Assembly: GCF_022815645.1 (NCBI RefSeq)
Contig: NZ_JALGRO010000005.1
Span: 189,199-248,730 of the forward strand
Source of the DNA: Curtobacterium sp. VKM Ac-2922
GTDB lineage: Bacteria > Actinomycetota > Actinomycetes > Actinomycetales > Microbacteriaceae
Direction of reading: 5' to 3'
Length of the DNA: 59,532 bases
Shown: positions 43,992 through 53,005 of the stretch, piece after piece
Numbering within the stretch: position 1 is the first letter of the stretch
Layout: every line of letters starts with the position of its first letter
The notes under the pieces: generated by a model
What the model was told of the DNA's origin: nothing
Seen by the model: the letters and a program-made list of their open reading frames with translations, nothing else
Databases searched by the model: none
Position numbers and translations under genes: made by a program

Positions 43992-44876
43992 CTACCCGAC
44001 GATCGTCTCAGGCAACCGCACCGCGTGCCGCATCGCCCGGCGCACGGCGGCCTCGTCCGGCAGCAGCTCGTCGTCGTCCCCCGTCAGGAAGAACCGGATC
44101 TGCCCGATGGCCTGTTCGGTCAGCATGTCCAGGCCGTTCAGCACCCGACCCCCGGCAGTCGACCACCGCCGGGCAACCGCCGTCGGCCACGGCTCGTACG
44201 CCACGTCGAACAGCACCGCGTCGGGGCCGCTCGGGGTCAGGGGCAGGTCGTCGGCCGCGCCCCCGGGCAGGGTCGACACGACGAACCCGAGCGGCCCGGC
44301 CTGCGCCAGCTCGGTCAGTGGGTGCACCTCGAGGGTGACGCCGAGCCGCGTCGCGAGCGTGACCAGGTCGCCCGCGCGGCCGGTGTCGCGCACGAACACC
44401 CGCACCAGATCGGCGCCGAGCCGCAGCGACGCCATCAGGGCACTGGCCGCCGTGGCGCCGCCGCCCAGGATCGTGGCCTGGCCAGGGACGTGCCCGAGCG
44501 CTGCCACGGGCCGCACGATGCCCTCGACGTCGGTGTTCGCGCCCGACCGCTCGACCCCGTCGCCGACACTGCGGAACGCCAGGGTGTTCGCGACCCCGAG
44601 CTCGTCGACCAGCGGCGTCGTGCGGTCGAGCAGCGGCAGCACCTCGCGCTTCAACGGCATCGTCAGGCTGAGTCCGCGGTACCCGGGCTGCGCGGGTCCG
44701 AGTCCCGCGATGAAGGCGTCGAGCCCGCCCGAGGCCACCTCGTGCCGTCCGTACGTGAACGGGACGCCGAGCTCCTGGTAGGCGGCCAGGTGCAGCGTGG
44801 GGGAGAGCGAGTGCGCGATCGGCGAGCCGAGCACGGCCAGCGCGGTGCGGTCCGGGTCGCGCCAGGTGGGGGTCAC
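43992..44876 (-). CDS. aroE: Shikimate dehydrogenase
   Basis: Reduces 3-dehydroshikimate to shikimate with NADPH in aromatic amino-acid synthesis. It has 294 residues. GSPIAHSLSPTLH (about 17-29) binds shikimate, TMPLKR (about 72-77) carries the catalytic Lys, GANTDVEG (about 111-118) the Asn/Asp pair, and LGGGATAAS is the nucleotide loop. TATGCT lies 8 nt before the GTG start. It is alone and convergent to the SDR gene. Confidence 0.95.
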   Translation of the reverse strand: MTPTWRDPDRTALAVLGSPIAHSLSPTLHLAAYQELGVPFTYGRHEVASGGLDAFIAGLGPAQPGYRGLSLTMPLKREVLPLLDRTTPLVDELGVANTLAFRSVGDGVERSGANTDVEGIVRPVAALGHVPGQATILGGGATAASALMASLRLGADLVRVFVRDTGRAGDLVTLATRLGVTLEVHPLTELAQAGPLGFVVSTLPGGAADDLPLTPSGPDAVLFDVAYEPWPTAVARRWSTAGGRVLNGLDMLTEQAIGQIRFFLTGDDDELLPDEAAVRRAMRHAVRLPETIVG

Positions 44877-44915
44877 GGTCAGCGAGCATAGTCAGCCCGA
44901 ATCAGCGTCAGGGGC

Positions 44916-44934
44916 TTAGGGTAGCCTTACTTCT
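44916..44934 (+). promoter_or_regulatory. IdeR/DtxR-like iron box overlapping the promoter
   Basis: TTAGGGTAGCCTTACTTCT matches the actinobacterial DtxR/IdeR pattern TTAGGnnAGCCTnAC well in its left and central parts. It contains TAGCCT, 7 nt before the GTG, so the repressor site covers the -10 of a leaderless mRNA. Iron-replete repression is expected. Confidence 0.7.
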
Positions 44935-45948
44935 GTGATCCGAACCTCCTTCCCCAAGCAGCGCCTGCGCCGCGTGCTCGCCGCAGCCGGCGCCGTCGTG
45001 GCCGCGTCGCTCGTCCTGGCCGGCTGCTCTGCCGGCTCGACGACCGCCCAGTCGAACCCGTCTTCCAGCGGCGACGGTGCCTTCCCCGTCTCCATCACGA
45101 CCGGCCTCGGCACCACGACGATCGAGTCGCAGCCCAAGCGCGTCGTCGCCCTCGGTTGGGGTGACGCCGAGACGGCCCTCGAACTCGGCGTGCAGCCCGT
45201 CGGTGCGAGCGACTGGCTGGCGTTCGGCGGCGACGGCGTCGGTCCGTGGCTCAAGGGCGCCTACACGAAGTCGCCCAAGATCATCAACACGCTCGAGCCG
45301 AGCTACGAGGACATCCTCAAGCTCAAGCCGGACCTGATCCTCGACGTCAAGTCCTCGGGCGACAAGGACCGCTACAGCAAGCTCTCGGCGATCGCCCCCA
45401 CCGTGGCGATCCCGAAGGGCGGCGCGAACTACCTGGCGACGACGAAGCAGCAGACCACGATGATCGCGAAGGCGCTCGGCAAGGTCGACCAGGGCAAGAA
45501 GCTGCTCGACGGCGTCGACACGGCCTACGCCGCAGCACGCAAGGCCCACCCCGAGTTCCAGGGCAAGACGGCCGTCATCGGCGCCTACACGTCCGAGGGC
45601 TTCGGCGCCTACGCCTCGGCCGACAGCCGCGCGCAGTTCATGCAGCAGCTCGGCTTCACGATCCCGAAGAAGATCGACCAAGAAGCCGGCAAGCAGTTCT
45701 CGGTGTCGCTGTCGAACGAGAACCTCGACCTGCTCGACGCCGACCTGACCGTGATCCTGCCGATCTACGTCGACGCGTCCAAGGCCGAGGCAGACCCGCT
45801 GTTCCAGAAGGTGCCGTCCGTGCAGGCCGGCCACGACATCGTCGTCGACGACAAGGACGTCTCGTCCGCCTTCTCGATGGGCACCACCGCCGCGATCGAG
45901 TGGGCGCTCAAGCGCCTGCCCGACCAGTTCGCGGCGAAGCTCGGCTGA
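44935..45948 (+). CDS. Iron-siderophore ABC transporter binding lipoprotein
   Basis: A 337-residue periplasmic-binding-type lipoprotein for ferric siderophores. The lipobox is LVLAGC with Cys31. The class III binding fold begins KRVVALGWGDAETALELG, with LEPSYEDILKLKPDLIL later. The GTG start is leaderless-type behind an iron box. No permease or ATPase gene is adjacent, so it depends on subunits coded elsewhere. Confidence 0.93.
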   Translation: MIRTSFPKQRLRRVLAAAGAVVAASLVLAGCSAGSTTAQSNPSSSGDGAFPVSITTGLGTTTIESQPKRVVALGWGDAETALELGVQPVGASDWLAFGGDGVGPWLKGAYTKSPKIINTLEPSYEDILKLKPDLILDVKSSGDKDRYSKLSAIAPTVAIPKGGANYLATTKQQTTMIAKALGKVDQGKKLLDGVDTAYAAARKAHPEFQGKTAVIGAYTSEGFGAYASADSRAQFMQQLGFTIPKKIDQEAGKQFSVSLSNENLDLLDADLTVILPIYVDASKAEADPLFQKVPSVQAGHDIVVDDKDVSSAFSMGTTAAIEWALKRLPDQFAAKLG

Positions 45949-45965
45949 GCCGACCCGACCAGCTG

Positions 45966-46041
45966 AACGGCCAGGAGGCCCGGATCACCACCCACGGACC
46001 GGTTGCGGTCCGCCGGGGGTGCGCCGGGCCTCCTGGCCGTT
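45966..46041. terminator. Large two-level hairpin after the lipoprotein gene
   Basis: Outer 18-bp perfect arms at 45966-45983 and 46024-46041. Within the loop CGGACC-GGTTGC-GGTCCG forms a second stem. It lies between convergent genes and probably ends both. The outer stem core resembles AGGAGGCCCGG, a string seen at several places in this DNA. Confidence 0.7.
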
Positions 46042-46084
46042 GCCTGGTGCGCGCGCCCTGGCGGGCGTGCGCTGGTGGGGCGGT

Positions 46085-46489
46085 TCAGCCCCCGATGGTC
46101 GAGCCGATCAGCGCGAAGAGCAGGGCGATCAGCGGGAAGCCGCCCTGGATGAGCGCCGTGCTGAAGTAGCGGCGGCCGGTGCCGGCGAGCACCACGGCGG
46201 CACCGAGCATGCTCGCGGTGGCGAACACGACCAGGGTCCAGCCGGTCGCGCCGTTGCCTGCGTACGCCAGGACGACACCCAGGAACGCGCCGATCGCCAG
46301 GAACAGGTTGTAGAAGCCCTGGTTGAAGGCGAGGCCCCGGGTGGCGCGTGCCTCGGCGTCCGAGGCGATGCCGAACGTCTTGCGCACGCGCGGGCTGGTC
46401 CAGGCGATCGACTCCATGAAGAAGATGTAGACGTGCAGCAGTCCGGCGAGGATCGCGAACACGGTGGACAGGACGAGGAGCGCCGACAT
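46085..46489 (-). CDS. DUF1304 membrane protein
   Basis: A 134-residue protein with four predicted membrane helices. FAILAGLLHVYIFFMESIAW and GLAFNQGFYNLFLAIGA are the DUF1304 signatures. No function is known for the family. Its start lies 31 bp from the divergent chorismate mutase start. Confidence 0.92.
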   Translation of the reverse strand: MSALLVLSTVFAILAGLLHVYIFFMESIAWTSPRVRKTFGIASDAEARATRGLAFNQGFYNLFLAIGAFLGVVLAYAGNGATGWTLVVFATASMLGAAVVLAGTGRRYFSTALIQGGFPLIALLFALIGSTIGG

Positions 46490-46508
46490 GGGACCATCCT
46501 CCCACCGT

Positions 46509-46514
46509 TAGGCT
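46509..46514 (+). promoter_or_regulatory. -10 hexamer TAGGCT, leaderless start
   Basis: Exactly 6 nt before the ATG of the chorismate mutase gene, in a 31-bp gap between divergent genes. There is no room for a leader. Confidence 0.55.
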
Positions 46515-46520
46515 CTGGCC

Positions 46521-46826
46521 ATGAGCGAGTACGACGAAGCTGCCGTGTCGGAACTGCGGAGCATCCGCCAGAGCATCGACAACATCGACGCCGCGGTGAT
46601 CCACATGCTCGCGGAGCGCTTCAAGTACACGCAGCGGGTGGGGTACCTCAAGGCCAGCGCCGGCATGCCCGCGGCCGACCCGGCGCGTGAGCAGATCCAG
46701 GTGACGCGGCTGCGGTCCCTGGCGGCGGAGTCGCACCTGGACCCGGCGTTCGCGGAGAAGTTCCTGAACTTCATCGTCGCCGAGGTCATCCACCACCACG
46801 AGCAGATCGCCGGGGCCGAGGCGTGA
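46521..46826 (+). CDS. Chorismate mutase (AroQ type)
   Basis: A 101-residue all-helical enzyme converting chorismate to prephenate for Phe and Tyr synthesis. LRSIRQSIDNIDAAVIHMLAERFKY gives the first helix with its Arg and the FKYTQRVG turn has the active-site Lys/Arg. REQIQVTRLRSLA and FLNFIVAEVIHHHEQI complete the fold. The start is leaderless-type. The stop overlaps the next GTG. It lies 1.6 kb from aroE but on a different transcript. Confidence 0.93.
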   Translation: MSEYDEAAVSELRSIRQSIDNIDAAVIHMLAERFKYTQRVGYLKASAGMPAADPAREQIQVTRLRSLAAESHLDPAFAEKFLNFIVAEVIHHHEQIAGAEA

Positions 46827-47878
46827 GCGAGGGCGCTGCGGTGCCGTCGTTCTTCGTCGGGTCCTACACCGCGACCGGGGGTGGGAACGCGACCGGGATC
46901 TCGCTGGTGCAGGACGGTGTCGCATCGACCGTGGCCGTGATGGACGACCCGTCGTTCCTTGCCGTCGCGGGTGACCGCGTGTACGCCGTGTCCGAGGTCG
47001 TCGACGGCAGCGTCAGTGCCTTCCGTCGGAACGGCTCGGCGCTCGAGCACCTGTGGGACGCACCCGCTGGTGGGGACGCGCCGTGCCACGTGCGGGTCGA
47101 CGCCGCGGGCGTGCTCGTGCTGACGAACTACACGTCCGGGACCGTGACCGCGGTCGGGCTCGACGGTGCAGGCGCTGCTGGTGCTTGTGCTGGTTCTGCT
47201 GGTGCTGGTGCTGCTGCGACCGCGGTGCTGCCCGACGTCACCGGACCCGATCCGGACCGGCAGGACGGGCCGCACGCGCACCAGTCGATCGCGACGCCCG
47301 AGGGCACGATCCTGGTGGCGGACCTGGGCGGGGACGCGCTGCACGAGTTCGCGGTTTCTGGTTCGGGGTCTGGTTCTGGCTCTGGTTCGTCGTCCGTCGG
47401 GCTGTCGTCGGTGCGGGTGCACCACGTCGCGCCGGGAGCGGGCCCGCGGCACATGGCGTGGTTCGACGGCGACCTGTTCGTCGCCGGCGAGCTCGACGGC
47501 CAGGTGCACCGGCTGCGGCGTGACAACAGTGGATCGTTCCGGACCGTCGCATCAGCGGGGACGGGCTCGGTCGTGCCGGGTGACTCGCTGCTCAGCCACA
47601 TCGAGGTCGACGACGCCGGTCGCGTGGTCGTCGCCGTCCGGGGTCGTGACGAGATCGCCGTGCTCGACGCGGCCGACGGCGGGCTGACCTTCATGGGCGC
47701 CGTTCCGTGCGGAGGTACCTGGCCGCGGCACTTCGCCCGTGTGCCCGGGTTCCTGCTGGTCGCGAACGAGCGGTCCGACGCCGTGGCAGTGCTGCCCGTC
47801 GGGGACGACGGGATGCCGGGGGAGCCCGTCGGACAGATCGCCGTCGGCACGCCCACCTGCGTGGTGCCGCTCTCGTAG
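46823..47878 (+). CDS. Lactonase-family beta-propeller (6-phosphogluconolactonase-like)
   Basis: A 351-residue seven-bladed-propeller lactonase-type protein. FFVGSYTATGGG opens it. Blade pieces include LVLTNYTSGTV, GPHAHQSIATP, ILVADLGGDAL and GPRHMAWF, followed by PRHFARVPGFLLVANERSD, all family-like. Two low-complexity inserts are unusual: a GA-rich stretch at about 115-130 and SGSGSGSGSSS at about 190-202. Both use T-ending codons (GCT, GGT, TCT) unlike the rest of the gene, pointing to recent repeat expansion in surface loops. Coupled to the chorismate mutase through GTGA. Confidence 0.88.
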   Translation: MSEGAAVPSFFVGSYTATGGGNATGISLVQDGVASTVAVMDDPSFLAVAGDRVYAVSEVVDGSVSAFRRNGSALEHLWDAPAGGDAPCHVRVDAAGVLVLTNYTSGTVTAVGLDGAGAAGACAGSAGAGAAATAVLPDVTGPDPDRQDGPHAHQSIATPEGTILVADLGGDALHEFAVSGSGSGSGSGSSSVGLSSVRVHHVAPGAGPRHMAWFDGDLFVAGELDGQVHRLRRDNSGSFRTVASAGTGSVVPGDSLLSHIEVDDAGRVVVAVRGRDEIAVLDAADGGLTFMGAVPCGGTWPRHFARVPGFLLVANERSDAVAVLPVGDDGMPGEPVGQIAVGTPTCVVPLS

Positions 47879-47896
47879 ACCTGGTCCGGCGCCGGG

Positions 47897-48826
47897 TCAG
47901 AACTCGATCAGGTTCTCGAACGCGCGACCCTCGGCCAGCGCCGAGACCTGTCGGCGCATCAGTTCGATCGACCGCGGCACGCTCAGGTCGGTGTTGCCGC
48001 CGACGTGCGGGGTGAGCACGGTGTTCGGTGTCGTCCAGAGCGGGTGCCCGACCGGCAGCGGCTCGGGGTCGGTCACGTCGAGCCCGGCCGACAGCCGTCC
48101 GCGCTGCAGTTCGGCGACCAGGGCGTCGGTGTCGACCACCCGACCCCGGGCGACGTTCACCACGAGGGCACCGTCGGGCAGCGCCGCCAACAGCGCGGCG
48201 TCGACCAGGTGGTCGGTCTCGTCGGTGAGGGGAGCGATGAGCACGAGCACGTCCGTGGTGCGGGCGAGCTCGGGCAGGTCGCCGAACGCGTGCACGTGGC
48301 GGCCGTCCTGCTCGCGCGCCGTCCGGGCGACGACGGTCACGTCGGTCCTGAAGGCCTCGAACCGGGTCGCGATGGCGCCGCCGATCGCGCCGTAGCCCAC
48401 CACCGTGACCCGACGGTCCGCCAACGAGCGGGTCGTGCGGACGTCCCAGACGCCGTTCGTCCGGTCGATCTGGAACTGCCCGATCTCCCGCAGCGCCGTG
48501 AGCGCCAGACCGACCGCGAGCTCGGCGGTCTCGTCGTCGTGGATGCCCCGGCCGTTGGCCAGCTGTGCGTGCCCGGGGACGTGCGGCACGGCGTGCTCGT
48601 AGCCGGCGCTCGGCAGCTGCAGCAGGCGCAGGTTCGGCAGGTCGTGGACGTACTGCCACCGGTGCCGACCCTGGAAGTAGAACGGCAGCATCGTGATCGC
48701 GACGTCGTCCGGTCGCTGGTGGGGAGATCCGACGTCCCACACGCCCAGCTCGATGCCGTCCGGCACGGGGCCGAAGCGGTCGACGAGCTCGGCGAAGGGC
48801 AGCGTGACGAGGTGGGCGGCAGACAC
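47897..48826 (-). CDS. D-isomer-specific 2-hydroxyacid dehydrogenase
   Basis: A 309-residue NAD(P)-dependent dehydrogenase. The nucleotide loop is VVGYGAIGGAIA (about 136-147). The catalytic Arg is in VVNVARGRVVDTDAL, Glu in DVTDPEPLP, and His in LTPHVGGNT. It lies 11 bp after purL on the same strand, so it is probably in the purSQL transcript, an unusual companion. Substrate unknown. Confidence 0.92.
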   Translation of the reverse strand: MSAAHLVTLPFAELVDRFGPVPDGIELGVWDVGSPHQRPDDVAITMLPFYFQGRHRWQYVHDLPNLRLLQLPSAGYEHAVPHVPGHAQLANGRGIHDDETAELAVGLALTALREIGQFQIDRTNGVWDVRTTRSLADRRVTVVGYGAIGGAIATRFEAFRTDVTVVARTAREQDGRHVHAFGDLPELARTTDVLVLIAPLTDETDHLVDAALLAALPDGALVVNVARGRVVDTDALVAELQRGRLSAGLDVTDPEPLPVGHPLWTTPNTVLTPHVGGNTDLSVPRSIELMRRQVSALAEGRAFENLIEF

Positions 48827-48837
48827 GGTCGTGGTGC

Positions 48838-51282
48838 TCAGCTGTCGGTGCGCGGCGAGAAGGTGCCGTCGGACGCCAGCGGGCCACGGCCCAGGACGCC
48901 CTCGGTCACGGTCTCTTCGATGACGTCACCGAAGCGGCTCGGCAGGGTCGCGCCGTGCGTGCCGCGGAGCTCGTCGACCGAGACCTCGAACGCGCCCTGG
49001 ACCTCGAGCGCCTGCGAGTGGCCGTCGGTCACGCCGATGCGCAGCACCGGGAAGCCCCGGCCGTTGCACAGGCCCTGGAACCGCACGTCGTCCTCGCGGC
49101 GGACGGTGACGATGACCCGGGCAGTCGACTCCGAGAACAGGGCCGTGGCCAGGTCGATGCCGTCGCGTTCCTGCAGCTCGTCGAGGACCACGCGCGCGCC
49201 GACCCGGAAGCGCAGGACCGACTCGGCGAGTGCCTGACCCAGGCCGCCGTCCGCCAGGTCGTGTGCGCTGCTGAGCAGCTGCTCGTCGGTGGCTGCGGCC
49301 AGCAGCGAGCCGAGCTCCTTCTCGCGCGCCAGGTCGACCTTGGGCGGGCGACCGCCCAGGTGCCCGTGCACCGTGCCGGCCCATGCCGAACCGTCGAGCT
49401 CGAGGTCGGTCGTGCCGAGCAGGTAGATGTTGTGGCCGTCGTCCTGCCAGCCCGAGGGCACGCGCTTGGCGACGTCGTCGATGACCCCGAGCACGCCGAC
49501 CACGGGGGTGGGGTGGATCGGCGTCGAACCGGTCTGGTTGTAGAACGACACGTTGCCGCCCGTGACGGGGATGCCGAGCTCCATGCAGCCGTCGGCCAGT
49601 CCCTCGACCGCCTGCGAGAACTGCCACATGACCTCGGGGTTCTCCGGCGAGCCGAAGTTCAGGCAGTCGGTCACCGCGGCCGGGATCGCCCCGGTGACGG
49701 CGACGTTGCGGTACGCCTCGGCCAGCGCCAGACGAGCACCCTGCTTGGGGTCGAGCTGGCAGTAGCGGCCGTTGGCATCGGTGGCGATCGTCACGCCCAG
49801 GCCGGTCTCCTCGTCGATGCGGATCATGCCGCCGTCGTCCGGGAACGAGAGCGCGGTGTTGCCGAGCACGTAGGTGTCGTACTGGTTCGTGACCCAGTCC
49901 TTCGACGCCAGGTTCGGCGATCCGAGCAACTGCAGGAACTGGGCCTTGAGCGCCGGGCCCGTCTCGGGACGGTCGAGTGAGTCGGCGCTGTCGGCCTGCA
50001 GCGCGTCGATCCACGTCGGGTAGGCGACCGGGCGGTCGTACACGGGGCCGTCGACGGCGACGGTGCGCGGGTCGACGTTCACGATCTCCTGGCCCTGCCA
50101 GTCGATGACGAGACGGCCGGTGCCGGTGACCTCGCCCAGCACGCTGGTCTCGACCTCCCACTTGCCGACGACCTGCAGGAACGCGTCGAGCTTGTCGGGG
50201 CGGACGACCGCCATCATGCGCTCCTGGCTCTCCGACATCAGGATCTCTTCGGCGGTGAGCGTGGGGTCGCGCAGCAGGACGTCGTCGAGCGAGATGTGCA
50301 TGCCGCCGTCGCCGTTGCTGGCGAGTTCGGACGTGGCGCACGAGATGCCCGCGGCGCCGAGGTCCTGGATGCCCTCGACCAGGTCCTTCTGGAACAGCTC
50401 GAGGCAGCACTCGATCAGGACCTTCTCGGCGAAGGGGTCGCCGACCTGCACGGCGGGGCGCTTGGTCGGGCCGCCCTCGGTGAAGGTGTCGGAGGCCAGG
50501 ATCGATGCGCCGCCGATGCCGTCACCACCGGTTCGGGCACCGAAGAGCACGACCTTGTTGCCCGCGCCCGAGGCGTTCGCCAGGTGCAGGTCCTCGTGCC
50601 GCAGCACGCCGACCGCCAGTGCGTTGACGAGCGGGTTGCCCTGGTACACCGGGTCGAAGTACGTCTCGCCGCCGATGTTCGGCAGGCCCAGGCAGTTGCC
50701 GTAGAACGAGATGCCGCCGACCACTCCGTGCACGACGCGCGCGGTGTCCTCGTGGTCGATCGCGCCGAAGCGCAGCTGGTCCATCACGGCGACCGGCCGC
50801 GCGCCCATCGAGATGATGTCGCGGACGATGCCGCCGACACCCGTGGCCGCGCCCTGGTACGGCTCGACGTACGAGGGGTGGTTGTGCGACTCGACCTTGA
50901 AGGTCACCGCCCAGCCGTTGCCGACGTCGACGACGCCGGCGTTCTCGCCCATGCCGACCATCAGGTCCTTGGTCATCTCCGGCGTGACCTTCTTGCCGAA
51001 CTGCCGCAGGTAGTTCTTGCTCGACTTGTACGAGCAGTGTTCGGACCACATGACCGAGTACATCGCCAGCTCACCCGAGGTGGGGCGGCGGCCCAGGATC
51101 TCGCGGATCTTGGCGTACTCGTCCGCCTTGAGCCCGAGGGCCTCGTACGGCTGGTCCTTGTCGGGGGTCGTCGCCGCGTCCTGCACGGTGTCGGGCTTGG
51201 GGCGCACGTGGGTCGTCACGGTGTTGTCGTTCCCTGCTGCAGTGGAGTCGGTCACGTCGGTCGGGTCGGTCGGCTCGGTCAC
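48838..51282 (-). CDS. purL: Phosphoribosylformylglycinamidine synthase, large subunit (small-PurL type)
   Basis: With PurQ and PurS converts FGAR to FGAM using ATP and glutamine-derived ammonia (fourth purine step). It has 814 residues. [20 protein letters not shown] (about 70-89) is the N-terminal signature; [17 protein letters not shown] and GVGGIVRDI follow. The C-terminal half repeats the AIR-synthase-like domains. The GTG at 51282 overlaps the purQ stop, but the first 21 residues are a Thr/Asp-rich tail. A GTG at 51219 with AGGGA upstream would give the usual N-terminus. Confidence 0.97.
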   Translation of the reverse strand: MTEPTDPTDVTDSTAAGNDNTVTTHVRPKPDTVQDAATTPDKDQPYEALGLKADEYAKIREILGRRPTSGELAMYSVMWSEHCSYKSSKNYLRQFGKKVTPEMTKDLMVGMGENAGVVDVGNGWAVTFKVESHNHPSYVEPYQGAATGVGGIVRDIISMGARPVAVMDQLRFGAIDHEDTARVVHGVVGGISFYGNCLGLPNIGGETYFDPVYQGNPLVNALAVGVLRHEDLHLANASGAGNKVVLFGARTGGDGIGGASILASDTFTEGGPTKRPAVQVGDPFAEKVLIECCLELFQKDLVEGIQDLGAAGISCATSELASNGDGGMHISLDDVLLRDPTLTAEEILMSESQERMMAVVRPDKLDAFLQVVGKWEVETSVLGEVTGTGRLVIDWQGQEIVNVDPRTVAVDGPVYDRPVAYPTWIDALQADSADSLDRPETGPALKAQFLQLLGSPNLASKDWVTNQYDTYVLGNTALSFPDDGGMIRIDEETGLGVTIATDANGRYCQLDPKQGARLALAEAYRNVAVTGAIPAAVTDCLNFGSPENPEVMWQFSQAVEGLADGCMELGIPVTGGNVSFYNQTGSTPIHPTPVVGVLGVIDDVAKRVPSGWQDDGHNIYLLGTTDLELDGSAWAGTVHGHLGGRPPKVDLAREKELGSLLAAATDEQLLSSAHDLADGGLGQALAESVLRFRVGARVVLDELQERDGIDLATALFSESTARVIVTVRREDDVRFQGLCNGRGFPVLRIGVTDGHSQALEVQGAFEVSVDELRGTHGATLPSRFGDVIEETVTEGVLGRGPLASDGTFSPRTDS

Positions 51283-51983
51283 GTGACGAGCGTCGACGCG
51301 ATCACGGAGGTGAAGAAGGTCAGGCCGTCCGTGCCGGAGGCCATCGCCGCGGGGGTGTCCGGGCCGAAGCCGGGCTCGGTCGCGTGCTCGGGGTGCGGCA
51401 TCAGGCCGACGACGTTGCCGCGCTCGTTGGACACGCCGGCGATGTCGTCGATGGACCCGTTCGGGTTCACGCCGACGTAGCGGAACACGACCTGGCCGTT
51501 GTCCTCGATGCGCTTGATCTCGTCGGCGTCGGCGACGAACCGGCCGTCGGCGTTCTTGAGCGGGATCGTGATCTCCTGCTGGGCGCTGAAGCCGGAGGTC
51601 CATGCCGTGCCGGTGTTCTCGACGCGCAGCTTCTGGTCGCGCCGGATGAACTGCTGGTGTGCGTTACGGGTGTGGGCGCCGGGGACCAGACGGGCTTCGG
51701 CGAGCATCTGGAAGCCGTTGCAGATGCCGAGCACGGGCATGCCCTTGCCGGCGGCGTCGATGACCTCGGCCATGATCGGGGCCTTGGCGGCGATGGCTCC
51801 GGCGCGCAGGTAGTCGCCGTACGAGAACCCGCCGGGCAGCACGATGGCGTCGACGCCCTGCAGGTCGTGCTCGCCGTGCCAGAGCGCGACGGGCTCGGCT
51901 CCGGCGAGACGGACCGCGCGCTGGGCGTCACGGTCGTCGAGCGAACCGGGGAACGTGATGACGCCGATGCGCATCGCGGTCAC
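51279..51983 (-). CDS. purQ: Phosphoribosylformylglycinamidine synthase, glutaminase subunit
   Basis: Class I glutamine amidotransferase of 234 residues supplying ammonia to PurL. The nucleophile Cys is in LGICNGFQ (about 90) and the His/Glu pair in PHPEHATEP near 199. [17 protein letters not shown] is the PurQ N-terminus. GTG 51983 overlaps the purS stop. An ATG three codons in (51974) is equally possible. Overlaps purL at its end. Confidence 0.97.
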   Translation of the reverse strand: MTAMRIGVITFPGSLDDRDAQRAVRLAGAEPVALWHGEHDLQGVDAIVLPGGFSYGDYLRAGAIAAKAPIMAEVIDAAGKGMPVLGICNGFQMLAEARLVPGAHTRNAHQQFIRRDQKLRVENTGTAWTSGFSAQQEITIPLKNADGRFVADADEIKRIEDNGQVVFRYVGVNPNGSIDDIAGVSNERGNVVGLMPHPEHATEPGFGPDTPAAMASGTDGLTFFTSVIASTLVT

Positions 51984-52243
51984 TCGGCGCTGCTGTGCTC
52001 GGCGACGCTGACCGAGACCACGTCTTCGATCACGGCGTTGGAGAAGATGTCCGCCGCGATCTCGCGGACCTCGGCGAGCTTGGCGTCGTCGACGGGGCCG
52101 TCGACGGTCACCTCGAACCGCTTGCCGATGCGGACGTTGGTCAGGTCGTTCTTGCCGAGGCGGGCGAGGGCGTTGCCCACCGCCTTGCCCTGGGGGTCGA
52201 GGATCTCGGCCTTCGGCATGACCTCGACGACGATCGTTGGCAC
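51980..52243 (-). CDS. purS: Phosphoribosylformylglycinamidine synthase subunit PurS
   Basis: An 87-residue bridging subunit holding PurQ on Pur[21 protein letters not shown] and VRIGKRFEV are the family pattern. GTG 52243 has GGAG 7 nt upstream. First gene of purS-purQ-purL plus a 2-hydroxyacid dehydrogenase. The promoter must lie in the 157-bp gap shared with the divergent PadR gene. Confidence 0.95.
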   Translation of the reverse strand: MPTIVVEVMPKAEILDPQGKAVGNALARLGKNDLTNVRIGKRFEVTVDGPVDDAKLAEVREIAADIFSNAVIEDVVSVSVAEHSSAE

Positions 52244-52317
52244 GTGTTCACTCCAGCACGGTGGGTCGGTTGGGGACACCACGAGTCTAGATGCCGCGCA
52301 GCGACTGCTGCGGCCGG

Positions 52318-52358
52318 TTGTGGAGAACTGGTCCGTCCGGTATATTCCAAGTCGAATA
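52318..52358 (+). promoter_or_regulatory. padR promoter with overlapping operator
   Basis: TTGTGG at 52318, a 17-nt spacer and TATATT at 52341 make a good promoter. The inverted repeat TATTC-CAAGTC-GAATA (52343-52358) covers the -10, a natural site for autorepression. Confidence 0.65.
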
Positions 52359-52400
52359 GTCCAGCTCGACCAGTTCGATCCGACCCTGACAGGAGGCCCG

Positions 52401-52958
52401 GTGCCGGAACTCACGCCGCTCGCGTTCGCCGCGCTCGGGCTCCTGAACGAGGGGCCGACCCACCCGTACGAGATGTTCCAGACGATGGTGCACCGCCGTG
52501 ACAACCGGAACGTCAAGGTCCGGCCCGGCACGCTATACCACCAGGTGGGGCGCCTCGTGGAGCTCGGGTACGCCGAGGTCGTGGGCACCGACCGCGAGGG
52601 CAACCGGCCCGAGCGCACGACCTACGCGATCACCGAAGCCGGTCGGGCCGCCCTGCGGGAACGTCTGCTCGTGCTGCTCAGCCAGCCTGCCGAGGAGTAC
52701 CCGGTCTTCCACCTCGCGGTGTCCGAGATCGAGAACCTGCCCGCGGTCGATGCCCTCGACGCACTCCGCGCGCGGACCCGTGCGCTCGAGGCCCAGCTCG
52801 CCGAGGCCGAGACGATCCGTCGGGTCGTCCTCATGAAGGACCTGCCCGAGCGGTACTGGCTGGACGTGTCGTACGTCCATGCCATGCTGCGCGCACAGAT
52901 CGAGTGGCTCCGTGCCACGACGGCCCGCATCGCCGACGGTGCCGTCCCCTGGACCTGA
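52401..52958 (+). CDS. PadR-family transcriptional regulator
   Basis: A 185-residue regulator. The winged helix is LAFAALGLLNEGPTHPYEMF to GYAEVVGTDREGNRPERTTYAIT (about 7-80). The C-terminal helical dimer domain contains RARTRALEAQLAEAETI. GTG 52401 has AGGAGG upstream. It lies 47 bp before a DHA2 efflux gene, so it most likely controls that pump together with itself. Confidence 0.92.
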   Translation: MPELTPLAFAALGLLNEGPTHPYEMFQTMVHRRDNRNVKVRPGTLYHQVGRLVELGYAEVVGTDREGNRPERTTYAITEAGRAALRERLLVLLSQPAEEYPVFHLAVSEIENLPAVDALDALRARTRALEAQLAEAETIRRVVLMKDLPERYWLDVSYVHAMLRAQIEWLRATTARIADGAVPWT

Positions 52959-53005
52959 CCGGTCCTGACGAACACATCCACACCACCAGCAAGGAAACAC
53001 ACTCG

